Shown here: positions 32,046-40,970 of the stretch, in pieces
Numbering within the stretch: the first letter of the stretch is position 1
Layout: each line of letters starts with the position of its first letter
NCBI GenBank assembly: GCA_046347015.1
Contig: JAXMHA010000019.1
Coordinates: forward strand, 1 to 53,849
DNA: 53,849 nt
From: Dokdonella_A sp046347015
Lineage (GTDB): Bacteria; Pseudomonadota; Gammaproteobacteria; Xanthomonadales; Rhodanobacteraceae
Reading direction: 5' to 3'
Position numbers and translations under genes: made by a program
Notes under the pieces: generated by a model
The model's database searches: none
Seen by the model: the letters and a program-made list of their open reading frames with translations, nothing else
Told to the model about the DNA's origin: nothing

Positions 32046-32141
32046 CGGCAGCGACGGGCGCGCCGGAAACGGGCAGGCTCGGTCTCGCCATCGGTGCCGG
32101 GGTGACGTGGTGTCCTCCCCACCGATCGAGGAGGCCCCCAC

Positions 32142-32672
32142 ATGCCATCACATCCAGTCTTTCCCCCGATCGCCGCGCTCGCCGCGACGACCTTGCTGGC
32201 CGCCTGCTCGCAGGGCCACATGGGAACGGCTGCACCCGGCAAGGCAGCGGGCCAGGACGATCCGGGCAGCACCCAGGCCTGGACGGCCAATGGCGCCACC
32301 GCGTGCGCCCGATTTCTCAAGCCCGAGGTGACGTCGGCCCTGCTGACCCACCCGGCCGGCCACCCCAAGACCCTGAGCGAGCAAAGCTGCGCGTACGAGA
32401 CCGACGACCACAGCGGCAGCATCGGCATCACGCTGTCGGGCGCCGGCCCCGATGCGTTCGACCACTACCAGCAGTTCCTTGTCGATCCGCAGCCGCTGCC
32501 GGGCGTGGGCGACAAGGCCTCGCGATCGGTCACCGGCATCGATGCGGTGAAGGGCTCCGACCGCACATGCACGATCGATGCCGTCGGCCCGCCGGGCGCG
32601 ACGAAGCTGACCGGTGCGGCGCTGGCGCAGAAGCTCGGCGCCGTCTGCAATGCGCTGTTTGCCCTGCCGTGA
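32142..32672 (+). CDS. Lipoprotein of unknown function
   Basis: A 176-residue protein with a lipobox (TLLAACSQG, lipidated Cys at about residue 22) and GAGGCC upstream. The mature part has four further cysteines (TACARFL, SCAYET, TCTID, AVCNAL) in a pattern like that of DUF3558-type lipoproteins, where they pair. The N-terminal 25 residues after the Cys are a flexible spacer. No function is known. Residue +2 is Ser, which favours the outer membrane. It is followed after 56 nt by the delta-60 repeat gene, and both are downstream of the 33-bp repeat block. Confidence 0.65.
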   Translation: MPSHPVFPPIAALAATTLLAACSQGHMGTAAPGKAAGQDDPGSTQAWTANGATACARFLKPEVTSALLTHPAGHPKTLSEQSCAYETDDHSGSIGITLSGAGPDAFDHYQQFLVDPQPLPGVGDKASRSVTGIDAVKGSDRTCTIDAVGPPGATKLTGAALAQKLGAVCNALFALP

Positions 32673-32728
32673 CGGCTTGGGCGTTCCGCCTCGAAAACCA
32701 CCCCGTTTCGGCTTCCGGAGTAACGCCA

Positions 32729-34165
32729 ATGATCCGTACGTCCCTGTGGTGTTCCGCGCTGCTGCTTGCCGTGTCCGGAGTCGCCGCCGCGCAATCCATC
32801 GAGCCTTACGCCCCACAGCCGCTGGGACCGCCGACTTCGCTTGCAATACAAGCCGACGGCAAGACCATCATCGTCGGCAGTTTCCTGTCGGTGAACGGCG
32901 CGACCTATGGCCGCGTAGCGCGATTGAACCTCGACGGATCGGTCGATGCCACGTTTTCCGACCCGGATGTCGACAGCGAGGTGAAGGCCGTCGCCGTGCA
33001 ACCGGACGGGAAGTTGCTGATCGGCGGCGGCTTCGACACGGTCGCCGGCCAGCCGCGGCACTATCTCGCACGGCTCAACGACGATGGCACGCTCGATACC
33101 GGCTTCGCCGACCCGAACCTCGACGGCAACGTGTGGGCAATCGCCGTGCAGCCGGACGGCAAGGTGCTGGCCGGCGGTGACTTCACGCATGTCGGCACGA
33201 CGGCGCAAAACTATTTTGCGCGGTTCGAAGCCAATGGCACCTTCGACACCAGCTTCCCGGACCCGCAGCTTTGCTGCATTCCCGTGCGCGCGGTCGCGCT
33301 GCAGTCGAACGGAGACGTGCTGATTGGCGGCTATTTTTCACAGGCCGGCGGGATCACCCATTTCAACCTTGCACGCTATTCCGGCGACGGCGTTTTCGAC
33401 CCCTCGTTCCCGGACATCCCGGGCAGCACGCCGATCACGGGCCTCGCGTTGCTGGCCGCACCGGATGATTCGGTCTACGTCAGTGGCGCCAGCGATGATC
33501 CGGTCGTCAAGCTGCACGCCGACGGGACGCTCGATGCGACGTTTGTCTCGGCCGCAGCGGACAGCGGCATTTCGGGAATGCTGCTGCAACCGAACGGCAA
33601 GGTGCTGATCGGAGGGATCTTCGAGCAGGTGGGCGGGCAGCCGCGGCACGCCCTCGCCCGCCTGAACGCGGACGGCACGCTCGATGCGTCCTTCGGCGAC
33701 CTGCAATTCAGTTTCGATGCCACGAATCCCAACGGCTACATCTACGGCCTCGCGGCGCAGGCCGACGGACGCGCCATCGCGATTGGCAACTTCACGCTCG
33801 CCGACGGTCAGCCAAGACAGTACATGGCGCGCGTCGCGACCGGCGACTTTGCGACCAGCGAGCTGGTCGTCGTCGGCAATGGCGCCACTTCATCGGCGAC
33901 CTGGTACCGGTTGGGAGACGGACCGGAACTCACGCAGGCGCCGGTGCTGCAATCGTCGACCGACGGCACGACTTTCGCGACAGTCGCGACGATGACTCGC
34001 GTGGCGAACGGCTGGCACGCGACCTTGAACAAGGACGTGCACGGCCCGCTGTTCTACCTGCGTGCGCTCGGCACCACCTCCGACGGCACCGGCAACGGCT
34101 CGCGCGGCCAGGTGGCAAGCGAGGCCTACACCAACGACACGATCTTCCACGGCGACTTCGAGTAG
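32729..34165 (+). CDS. Exported delta-60 repeat beta-propeller protein with C-terminal tail
   Basis: A 478-residue protein from the ATG at 32729 (GGAG at 32717-32720) with a signal peptide (LLLAVSGVAAA). At least six delta-60 repeats follow (VAVQPDGKLLIGGGFDTVAG, LARLNDDGTLDTGF, IAVQPDGKVLAGGDF, and so on), each about 55 residues, likely forming a seven-bladed propeller. The last 100 residues are a separate beta domain, ending TNDTIFHGDFE, related to the NGFD-type tail of other exported proteins. The role is unknown, but such proteins are usually outside the cell. The truncated gene at 20952 is of the same family. Confidence 0.8.
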   Translation: MIRTSLWCSALLLAVSGVAAAQSIEPYAPQPLGPPTSLAIQADGKTIIVGSFLSVNGATYGRVARLNLDGSVDATFSDPDVDSEVKAVAVQPDGKLLIGGGFDTVAGQPRHYLARLNDDGTLDTGFADPNLDGNVWAIAVQPDGKVLAGGDFTHVGTTAQNYFARFEANGTFDTSFPDPQLCCIPVRAVALQSNGDVLIGGYFSQAGGITHFNLARYSGDGVFDPSFPDIPGSTPITGLALLAAPDDSVYVSGASDDPVVKLHADGTLDATFVSAAADSGISGMLLQPNGKVLIGGIFEQVGGQPRHALARLNADGTLDASFGDLQFSFDATNPNGYIYGLAAQADGRAIAIGNFTLADGQPRQYMARVATGDFATSELVVVGNGATSSATWYRLGDGPELTQAPVLQSSTDGTTFATVATMTRVANGWHATLNKDVHGPLFYLRALGTTSDGTGNGSRGQVASEAYTNDTIFHGDFE

Positions 34166-34246
34166 GCCGGCGAGGATTCGGCTGGCGCCGCACTCGTGCG
34201 GGGTGGATGGGTTCCCGCCTGCGCGGCGATGACGAGCAGGAGCGAA

Positions 34247-35035
34247 CTACCCTACCGCCCCGTCGAGAACCGTCTGCAGCAAGCGGCGGATCACTGCTGC
34301 CGTGGGCGCAGCTAGCTCGGGCTGGTATTCGAAGCTCACCTCGTCCATGTAATTCAGCTGGGCAAGTTCGAGCTGCACCGCGTCGATTCCATCCGCAGGA
34401 CGGCCGTAGTGGCGAGTGATGTACCCCCCCTTGAAACGGCCATTGATGACGTGGCTGAAGATCGGTTGCCTTGCCAGTACGCCCGCCAGTTCCTCCTGCA
34501 GCGCGTTCGAACAGCTTGTCCCGCTCGCCGTACCGAGATTGAAATCCGGCAGCCGCCCGTCGAACAGGAACGGTACGCGACTGCGGATCGAATGTCCGTC
34601 CCAAAGCGTGACGTGACCGTGACGCGCATGCAGGCGATCCAGTTCCGAAGCCAGCGCGGCGTGATAGGGCCTCCAGTACGTTTCCCGGCGACGCGCAATC
34701 TCGGCCGCGTCCGGAATGGATCCCTCGCGGTAGACCGGCGAGCCGTCGAACTGCACGGTCGGACACAGGCCCGTGGTGTTCTGGCCCGGATACAACGATG
34801 CGTCGTCGGGCGGCCGGTTGAGGTCGATCACGTAGCGCGAGTACACGGGCACGATCAGCGACGCGCCGAGGTCGCGCACGAACGCATACAGGCGTGCGAC
34901 GTGCCAGTCGGTATCGGGAACCCGTCGCGCGGCATCCGTGAGCGTTGGCGCGATGTCTTCCGGCAATGCGGTGCCGTCATGCGGCAGGCTGACCAGCAGC
35001 GGCACCGTGCCCCGCTCGAGCCGGAACGTTTCCAT
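34247..35035 (-). CDS. hutG: N-formylglutamate deformylase
   Basis: A 262-residue protein of the N-formylglutamate amidohydrolase family. Conserved blocks are PLLVSLPHDGTALP, DTDWHVARLY, YSRYVIDLNRPPD, LYPGQNTTGL, TLWDGHSIRS and NGRFKGGYITRHYG. The enzyme hydrolyses N-formyl-L-glutamate to glutamate and formate, the last step of the five-step histidine degradation pathway. No other hut gene is in the window. It is convergent with the delta-60 gene and divergent from the liu cluster. Confidence 0.9.
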   Translation of the reverse strand: METFRLERGTVPLLVSLPHDGTALPEDIAPTLTDAARRVPDTDWHVARLYAFVRDLGASLIVPVYSRYVIDLNRPPDDASLYPGQNTTGLCPTVQFDGSPVYREGSIPDAAEIARRRETYWRPYHAALASELDRLHARHGHVTLWDGHSIRSRVPFLFDGRLPDFNLGTASGTSCSNALQEELAGVLARQPIFSHVINGRFKGGYITRHYGRPADGIDAVQLELAQLNYMDEVSFEYQPELAAPTAAVIRRLLQTVLDGAVG

Positions 35036-35136
35036 CGCCGCAGTGTACGGTCAGGGTAGCGCGGCGTCGAACTGCCGGGGCCGGTCGGCCCGGACCCGGT
35101 ATGATGGCGGCCGCCCACTCGTGCAACGCCGAAATC

Positions 35137-35928
35137 ATGCCCGAATCCGTCCGCGTCGAGCTTGCCGGTTCGACGGCCACCGTCACGCTGCACCGTCCCG
35201 ACGTCCACAACGCGTTCGACGATGCGCTGATTGCCACGCTCGGTGATGCCCTGCGCTCGCTGGCGGACCAGGATCGCGTGCGCGCGCTGGTCCTGACGGG
35301 ATCCGGCTCGACGTTCTCGGCCGGCGCCGACCTCAACTGGATGCGCCGCATGGTCCGCGCGAGCGAGGCAGACAACCGGGCGGATGCGCTCCGCCTCGCC
35401 GCACTGCTGCGGACCTTGAACGATTTCCCGAAACCGACCATCGCACGCGTCAATGGCTCGGCCTACGGTGGTGGCGTCGGCCTCGTTGCCTGTTGCGACA
35501 TCGCGATCGGCGTCGACAGCGCCAAGTTCGCCCTCTCCGAAGTCAAGCTCGGCCTCGTGCCCGCGACCATCGCGCCCTACGTCGTCGAGGCCATCGGCGT
35601 GCGTCAGGCAAGGCGGCTGTTCGTCACCGGCGAAGTCTTCGATGCCGCCGAGGCGGCCCGGATCGGTCTGCTGCACCTGTGCGTTGCGCCCGAACGCCTT
35701 GACGAGGCCATCGACCGGCAACTGCATTTCATCCGCAAGGGTGGCCCGGTGGCGCAACGCGAGGCCAAGCATCTCGCGTTGCGGTTGGGTGGCCCGGCGG
35801 TCGATCGGGGCCAGCGTTCGGACGTCGAGAACGCGGAGTTGATTGCGCGCTTGCGTGTTTCCCCCGAGGGTCAGGCCGGCCTCTCCGCGTTCCTCGAAAA
35901 GCGCTCCCCGGAATGGGCGAGGCATTGA
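35137..35928 (+). CDS. liuC: Enoyl-CoA hydratase family, probable methylglutaconyl-CoA hydratase
   Basis: 263 residues from the ATG at 35137. An earlier ATG at 35101 is unlikely because it forms part of a TATGAT that looks like a -10 element. The crotonase fold shows GSTFSAGADLNWM and ARVNGSAYGGGVGLVACCD, with the oxyanion-hole glycines, and KLGLVPATIAPYVV with a Pro/Ala in place of the second Glu region of some homologues. The three downstream genes include methylcrotonyl-CoA carboxylase and HMG-CoA lyase, so the likely reaction is hydration of 3-methylglutaconyl-CoA in leucine/isovalerate breakdown. Confidence 0.82.
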   Translation: MPESVRVELAGSTATVTLHRPDVHNAFDDALIATLGDALRSLADQDRVRALVLTGSGSTFSAGADLNWMRRMVRASEADNRADALRLAALLRTLNDFPKPTIARVNGSAYGGGVGLVACCDIAIGVDSAKFALSEVKLGLVPATIAPYVVEAIGVRQARRLFVTGEVFDAAEAARIGLLHLCVAPERLDEAIDRQLHFIRKGGPVAQREAKHLALRLGGPAVDRGQRSDVENAELIARLRVSPEGQAGLSAFLEKRSPEWARH

Positions 35929-35932
35929 TCCC

Positions 35933-36466
35933 GTGACGAACGGGCCACGCAAGTCCCCGGTCATCAACCTGTCCGACCTCGAAGTGCGAACGGTCGACCC
36001 GGAACGCGCGCCGCGCGGCGGGACCACCAGCCCGTACGATATTCGCTGGGCCGAGATCGCAAGCCGCATCGGTGCTCGCCAACTCGGTTACAACCTCACC
36101 GTCGTCGCACCGGGCAAACGCAACTGCCCGTTCCACAGCCATCGCGCGGAAGAGGAAATGTTCTTCATTCTCGAGGGAACCGGCGAATTGCGCTACGGGC
36201 AGTCACGCCATCCCCTGCGCGCCGGCGACTTCATCGCCTGCCCCGTGCGTGGTCCCGAGACCGCGCACCAGATCATCAACACCGGCGACGTCGAGATGCG
36301 CTACCTGTCGCTCAGCACGATGGCGCCCATCGAGGTTTGCGAATACCCCGACTCCGGCAAGTTCGGACTCTTCGAGGACCAGCCGTGGGATGCCGACCGC
36401 AACCGGAAACCCATGCGGCATCTCGCGAAACGCGACGACACGCGTGACTACTGGGAGGGCGAGTAG
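35933..36466 (+). CDS. Cupin-domain protein in the liu cluster
   Basis: A 177-residue protein starting at GTG 35933, 4 nt after the previous stop; its TAG overlaps the next start by 1 nt. The cupin core shows PFHSHRAEEEMFFILEGTGEL (written as PFHSHRAEEEMFFI and LEGTGELRYG) and GDFIACPVRGPETAHQIIN, with metal-binding His, His, Glu and a later His. The function is unknown; similar proteins bind small acids or sugars or are dioxygenase-like. Its tight position between liuC and liuD suggests a helper role in leucine breakdown or a sensor of a pathway intermediate. Confidence 0.75.
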   Translation: MTNGPRKSPVINLSDLEVRTVDPERAPRGGTTSPYDIRWAEIASRIGARQLGYNLTVVAPGKRNCPFHSHRAEEEMFFILEGTGELRYGQSRHPLRAGDFIACPVRGPETAHQIINTGDVEMRYLSLSTMAPIEVCEYPDSGKFGLFEDQPWDADRNRKPMRHLAKRDDTRDYWEGE

Positions 36467-38499
36467 TGTTCGAACGCGTATTGATCGCGAACCGCGGCGA
36501 AATCGCCTGCCGCGTCATCCGTACCTGCCGCCGGCTCGGCATCACGACGATCGCGGTCTACTCGGACGCCGACCGTGACGCCCAGCACGTGCGGCTCGCC
36601 GATGCCGGCTATCCGATCGGCGGATCGCCACCGGCCGAGTCGTACTTGCGCGGCGACGCGATCATCGAAGTCGCCAGGCGCGTCGGCGCACAGGCGATCC
36701 ATCCGGGCTATGGCTTCCTGTCCGAGAACGCCGGCTTTGCACGCGCCTGCGCCGCGGCCGACATCGTGTTCATCGGCCCCAAGCCCGAAAGCATCGAGGC
36801 CATGGGTTCGAAGGCCGCGGCCAAGGCCCTGATGGCGAAGCACGGCGTGCCGCTGGTGCCGGGCTACAACGGCGACAACCAGGACAGCGCGTTCCTCGCC
36901 GCGCAGGCCCGCACGACGGGCTACCCGGTGATCCTGAAGCCGTCGGCCGGCGGCGGCGGCAAGGGCATGCAGATCGTCCGCAACGACGCGGAGTTCGCCG
37001 AAGCACTGGCCGCGGCGCAACGCATCGCGCGAGGTTCGTTCGGCGATGCCTCGATGCTGCTGGAGCGCTACATCGAAAACCCGCGCCATATCGAGTTCCA
37101 GGTGTTCGGCGACCTTCACGGCAACGTCATCCACCTCGGTGAACGCGAGTGTTCCGCCCAGCGGCGCTACCAGAAGGTGCTCGAGGAGACACCCTCGCCG
37201 TTCCTGACCCCGGCGCGGCGCGAGGCAATGGGCGCGGCAGCGGTCGCGGCGGCGAAAGCCGTCGGCTACGTCGGCGCCGGCACGATCGAGTTCATCGTCG
37301 CGCCGGACGGCGAGTTCCATTTCATGGAGATGAATACGCGCCTGCAGGTCGAGCACCCGGTCACCGAGATGACCCACGGCATCGACCTCGTCGAATGGCA
37401 ATTGCGCATCGCCACGGGCGAACGACTGCCGCTGACGCAGGACCAGGTGCAGTCCAGCGGCCACGCGATCGAAGTGCGGTTGTATGCCGAAGATCCCGAA
37501 CGCGGATTCCTGCCCGGTTCCGGCAAGTTGACGCGGTTGCGCTTCCCCGCCCCCTCGCCGCATGTCCGCATCGACGGCGGTGTCGTCGAAGGCGACACGG
37601 TCACGATCTTCTACGACCCGATGATCGCCAAGCTCATCGTGTGGGATGCCGATCGGCCGCTGGCCATGCAGCGGATGCGCGACGCACTGGCGCAATGCGA
37701 GGTCGTGGGTCCACGATCCAACGTCGGGTTCCTCGAACGGCTGGTGCGGCATCCCGCGATCGTCGAAGCGCGCATCGATACCGGGTTCCTCGACCGCCAC
37801 CTCGACACCGTGATCGGCGGGGCCACGATGCCTCCCGAACCGGCGGTTGCGCTCGCGGCGACAGCCGTCCTGCTCTTCGACGAACTCCACGTCGCGACGA
37901 ACGAGGCCGACCCGCATTCGCCGTGGGCGAAGGCGGATGGCTGGCGCATCGGGCACGCCGGGAAGCGGATCGTCGCGCTGACCTTGAACGAGCAGCGCCT
38001 CGAGATCGAGGCCTTCGGGAACGGGGGCGACAATCGGCTGCGGCACGGTGACACCACGCACGACGTGCACGGCGCCGGCATCGACGGTGGTGCCATCTGT
38101 GCCCGCATCGATGGCATGGCCGTGCGCCTGCCGCTGCGCGTCGATGCCGAGCGCGTCCTGTTGCACGCCGCGGATGGTCGTCGCTGGCGCTTCGAACGCG
38201 CCCGCGCGTTCGCCTGGACGCCATCCGAGCACACGGCCGGCAACCAGCTCGTCGCACCGATGCCCGGGCGGGTCGTGCTGGTCAAGGTCAAGGCCGGCGA
38301 CAAGGTCGAATCCGGCCAGGAGCTCGCGGTGCTGGAGGCGATGAAGATGGAGCTGGCCTTGAAGGCTCCCCGCAACGCCACCATTGCCAGCGTGGGTGCA
38401 TCACCGGGCGAGTTCGTCGATGCCGACAGCGTGTTGATCGCGTTCGTTCCCGAACACGAAAAATCGCCGGCCAGCACCCGGGATCACTCCCCGGATTGA
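36466..38499 (+). CDS. liuD: Methylcrotonyl-CoA carboxylase biotin-containing (alpha) subunit
   Basis: 677 residues from GTG 36466, preceded by GGGAGGG. Biotin carboxylase domains come first (RVLIANRGEIACRVIR, the ATP-grasp KPSAGGGGKGMQIV, EMNTRLQVEHPVTE). A linker follows, then a biotinyl domain with EAMKMEL, where Lys627 is the biotin site. It carboxylates biotin with ATP and bicarbonate for transfer to 3-methylcrotonyl-CoA. The partner carboxyltransferase (liuB) and the dehydrogenase (liuA) are not in the window, so the cluster is split. HMG-CoA lyase follows. Confidence 0.88.
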   Translation: MFERVLIANRGEIACRVIRTCRRLGITTIAVYSDADRDAQHVRLADAGYPIGGSPPAESYLRGDAIIEVARRVGAQAIHPGYGFLSENAGFARACAAADIVFIGPKPESIEAMGSKAAAKALMAKHGVPLVPGYNGDNQDSAFLAAQARTTGYPVILKPSAGGGGKGMQIVRNDAEFAEALAAAQRIARGSFGDASMLLERYIENPRHIEFQVFGDLHGNVIHLGERECSAQRRYQKVLEETPSPFLTPARREAMGAAAVAAAKAVGYVGAGTIEFIVAPDGEFHFMEMNTRLQVEHPVTEMTHGIDLVEWQLRIATGERLPLTQDQVQSSGHAIEVRLYAEDPERGFLPGSGKLTRLRFPAPSPHVRIDGGVVEGDTVTIFYDPMIAKLIVWDADRPLAMQRMRDALAQCEVVGPRSNVGFLERLVRHPAIVEARIDTGFLDRHLDTVIGGATMPPEPAVALAATAVLLFDELHVATNEADPHSPWAKADGWRIGHAGKRIVALTLNEQRLEIEAFGNGGDNRLRHGDTTHDVHGAGIDGGAICARIDGMAVRLPLRVDAERVLLHAADGRRWRFERARAFAWTPSEHTAGNQLVAPMPGRVVLVKVKAGDKVESGQELAVLEAMKMELALKAPRNATIASVGASPGEFVDADSVLIAFVPEHEKSPASTRDHSPD

Positions 38500-38540
38500 A
38501 ATCGTTCATCCCCGGACGCGAAGATCGGGAATCGCCGGCC

Positions 38541-39461
38541 ATGGCCACAGCGAACAAGCAACGCTCGAATCCAGCCGAAGTCCGCATCGTCGAGGTCGGT
38601 GCACGCGACGGGCTGCAGAATGAAAAGGCCGTCGTGCCGGCAGCCGTGAAGATCGAGCTGATCGACCGCCTGTCGGAGTCCGGCCTCACGACGATCGAAG
38701 CGACCAGCTTCGTCAGCCCGAAGTGGGTGCCGCAACTGGCCGATGCCGCCGAAGTGTACGCCGGCATCCACAAGAAGCCCGGTGTCGACTACCCGGTGCT
38801 GGTGCCGAACCTCAAGGGTTACGAGCGCGCCCGTGAAGCCGGCGTCACCAGCGTCGCGGTGTTCACCGCCGCCAGCGAAGCATTCAACCGCAGGAACACG
38901 AATGCGTCGATCGACGAATCGATCGAGCGGTTCGTGCCGGTGCTGGAGCGCGCGAAGGAGGACGGGGTCGCCGTGCGCGGCTACGTCTCGACGGTGCTTG
39001 GTTGCCCGTACCAGGGCGAGGTGCCGGTTCGTGACGTCGTCCGGGTCGCGAAACGGCTGCACGACCTCGGCTGTCGGGAAATCTCGCTTGGCGACACGAT
39101 CGGCGTCGGCACGCCCGGCAAGGCGCGCGCGATGCTGCGCGCGGTGGCGGTCGATGTGCCGATGACTGCGCTTGCCGTGCACTTCCACGACACTTACGGG
39201 CAGGCGCTGGCGAACATCCTTGCCTGCTTCGAAGAGGGCGTGCGTGTCGTCGACAGCGCCGTGTCCGGCACCGGTGGTTGCCCGTACGCGAAGGGTGCGA
39301 CCGGCAACGTCGCGACGGAGGACGTCGTCTACATGCTGGAAGGCATGGGTGTCGCCACCGGGGTCGATCTCGATCGCCTGGTCGCGATCGGGACGTGGCT
39401 GTCGGTGCAGCTCGGGAAGGCGACCTCGAGCCGCGTGACCCGCGCGAAGACTGCCGCCTAG
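38541..39461 (+). CDS. liuE: Hydroxymethylglutaryl-CoA lyase
   Basis: 306 residues from the ATG at 38541; a TTG at 38496 overlapping the liuD stop would add 15 residues unlike the family. The sequence shows VEVGARDGLQNE at the start of the TIM barrel, with catalytic Arg and Asp. Metal-binding HFHDTYGQ and the signature SGTGGCPYAKGATGN, with active-site Cys247, are also present. It splits HMG-CoA into acetoacetate and acetyl-CoA, the last step of leucine breakdown. It is the final gene of the cluster. Confidence 0.92.
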   Translation: MATANKQRSNPAEVRIVEVGARDGLQNEKAVVPAAVKIELIDRLSESGLTTIEATSFVSPKWVPQLADAAEVYAGIHKKPGVDYPVLVPNLKGYERAREAGVTSVAVFTAASEAFNRRNTNASIDESIERFVPVLERAKEDGVAVRGYVSTVLGCPYQGEVPVRDVVRVAKRLHDLGCREISLGDTIGVGTPGKARAMLRAVAVDVPMTALAVHFHDTYGQALANILACFEEGVRVVDSAVSGTGGCPYAKGATGNVATEDVVYMLEGMGVATGVDLDRLVAIGTWLSVQLGKATSSRVTRAKTAA

Positions 39462-39500
39462 CGCCCAACGCCGGGTACCGCGGCGTCGCGCGGCAAGGCC

Positions 39501-39506
39501 TATAAT
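39501..39506 (+). promoter_or_regulatory. Possible -10 for the S51-like gene
   Basis: A perfect TATAAT sits 25 nt before the start at 39531. No good -35 is seen upstream, so the assignment is tentative. Confidence 0.4.
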
Positions 39507-39530
39507 CGCGCCCCCTGCCTGGTTCAATCG

Positions 39531-40343
39531 ATGCCCGCCAAGAGTTCCCCCGACCGACACCGTGGACCCTTGATCCTGTTCGGCGCGCTGTCGGACGGCG
39601 AGCGTGATGTCGCCGTCGTCGCGCGGCTCCTCGCGCACGTGGGCAGCGCCCTGTCGGTGCTCGTGATGGCCACGGGCGAGCACGCCGATACCGCAACCGT
39701 CGACCTCGAGGCCCTGTTGCGCGCGGCCGGAGCAGTCGACGTGCACCGGCGCCAGCTCGCGGGGCGCTCTGAGTGTGCATCGCGCGCCCTGCTCGACCTC
39801 GCCGAATCCGTGCGCCTGATCGTGCTCGCCGCCGAGCACCCATTGCAGCTTTCGACCGTCATCGGCGGTACGCCGCTCGCGCGGGTGGTCCGCCGCCGCA
39901 ACGCCGACGGGGTCGCGGTTGCCGGGTTCGGCGGTGCGGCCCCGCTGCTGTGCGAACACATGGTGGCCGGGTCCGGTGAAGGCCTGTCGCCGAAACACGG
40001 CCGGGCACAACTCGCGCCCGGCCTCGGGCTGACCAATCGGGTGTTGATCGACCAGGGCGGACACGCCAGCGACCGCCTCGGCCGACTGCTGGCCGCCCTC
40101 GCGTTGAACCCGTTCGCGCTCGGCGTCGGACTCGATGCCGGCACGGCCATCGTGATCGGGCCGGACAACGTGCTCGATGTGTTCGGCAGCGGCGGCGTGA
40201 CGCTGATCGACCCAAGCGAAATGGCTGACTCCAACGCAGTCGGCCTCGATCCCGGCGCCCCGATCCAGATCACCAACCTGCGCCTGCACGCGCTGGCGGG
40301 CGGCGCGCGTTACGACCTCGACTTTCGCCGCACCGTCGGCTGA
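39531..40343 (+). CDS. Cyanophycinase-like (peptidase S51) protein without the catalytic serine
   Basis: A 270-residue protein with the S51 fold. The second half (LGLTNRVLIDQGGHASDRLGR and LNPFALGVGLDAGTAIVI) fits cyanophycinases closely, with the Gln/His region and the Asp/Glu pair recognisable. The nucleophile motif, GTSAGA in active enzymes, reads GFGGAA, with Gly134 in place of Ser. A peptidase activity is therefore doubtful. No cyanophycin synthetase is nearby. It could be a binding or structural relative. The next gene, a GNAT, starts 3 nt after its stop, so the two are co-transcribed. Confidence 0.65.
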   Translation: MPAKSSPDRHRGPLILFGALSDGERDVAVVARLLAHVGSALSVLVMATGEHADTATVDLEALLRAAGAVDVHRRQLAGRSECASRALLDLAESVRLIVLAAEHPLQLSTVIGGTPLARVVRRRNADGVAVAGFGGAAPLLCEHMVAGSGEGLSPKHGRAQLAPGLGLTNRVLIDQGGHASDRLGRLLAALALNPFALGVGLDAGTAIVIGPDNVLDVFGSGGVTLIDPSEMADSNAVGLDPGAPIQITNLRLHALAGGARYDLDFRRTVG

Positions 40344-40346
40344 GCG

Positions 40347-40844
40347 ATGGCGACGGGCCACGCGAAGTTTTCGATCCGCACCATCCGGCCTGGCGATGAT
40401 CCGGCCGTCGCGTCGATCATCCGGTCCGTGATGACCGAGTTCGGCGCATCGGGTCCGGGCTTCGCGATCCACGATGCCGAAGTCGACGCGATGCATGCGG
40501 CGTATGCCCGCCCCCGCCACGCCTACTTTGTCGTGGAACAAGGCGGCGCCGTGCTCGGCGGTGGCGGCATCGCGCCGCTGGCCGGTGCCGACGCAAGCAT
40601 CTGCGAGCTCCGCAAGATGTATTTCCGCCCCGAGTTGCGCGGCCGCGGCGCCGGGCACGCGCTGATCGTGCGCTGCCTCGCGGCTGCACGCGAAACTGGA
40701 TTCGCGCAGTGTTACCTCGAGACGTTGACCGGGATGGACGCGGCGCAGGCGCTGTACATCGGCCACGGCTTCCGCCCGATTGCCCATCCGCTTGGCGCGA
40801 CCGGGCATCACGGCTGCAATCGCTGGTTCCTGCTCGACTTGTAA
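40347..40844 (+). CDS. GNAT-family N-acetyltransferase
   Basis: A 165-residue single GNAT domain. The acetyl-CoA loop is RPELRGRGAGHALI (R/Q-x-x-G-x-G/A pattern), preceded by the beta-strand ICELRKMYF and followed by YLETLTGMDAAQALYIGHGF, typical of the C-terminal half. The N terminus (FSIRTIRPGDDPAVASIIR) also fits. It moves an acetyl group to an amine or amino acid; the substrate is unknown. Its start is 3 nt after the S51-like gene. The pairing of a cyanophycinase relative with an acetyltransferase could mean amino-acid or dipeptide handling. Confidence 0.82.
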   Translation: MATGHAKFSIRTIRPGDDPAVASIIRSVMTEFGASGPGFAIHDAEVDAMHAAYARPRHAYFVVEQGGAVLGGGGIAPLAGADASICELRKMYFRPELRGRGAGHALIVRCLAAARETGFAQCYLETLTGMDAAQALYIGHGFRPIAHPLGATGHHGCNRWFLLDL

Positions 40845-40970
40845 CGACCGGCGTTGTGCCGGTTCGATCGTGCGACCGGACACGGTGGCCCGGGAGCAAG
40901 CCCCCCGCTGCGTGCGTCCGGCTGGAACGTGCTCCGCTAGAATCGCTCGTTTCCACAACCGGGGAGTCTC

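Noticed and set aside
38496..38540. TTG start for HMG-CoA lyase at 38496
   Set aside because: The extra 15 residues do not match the family; the ATG at 38541 gives the usual length.
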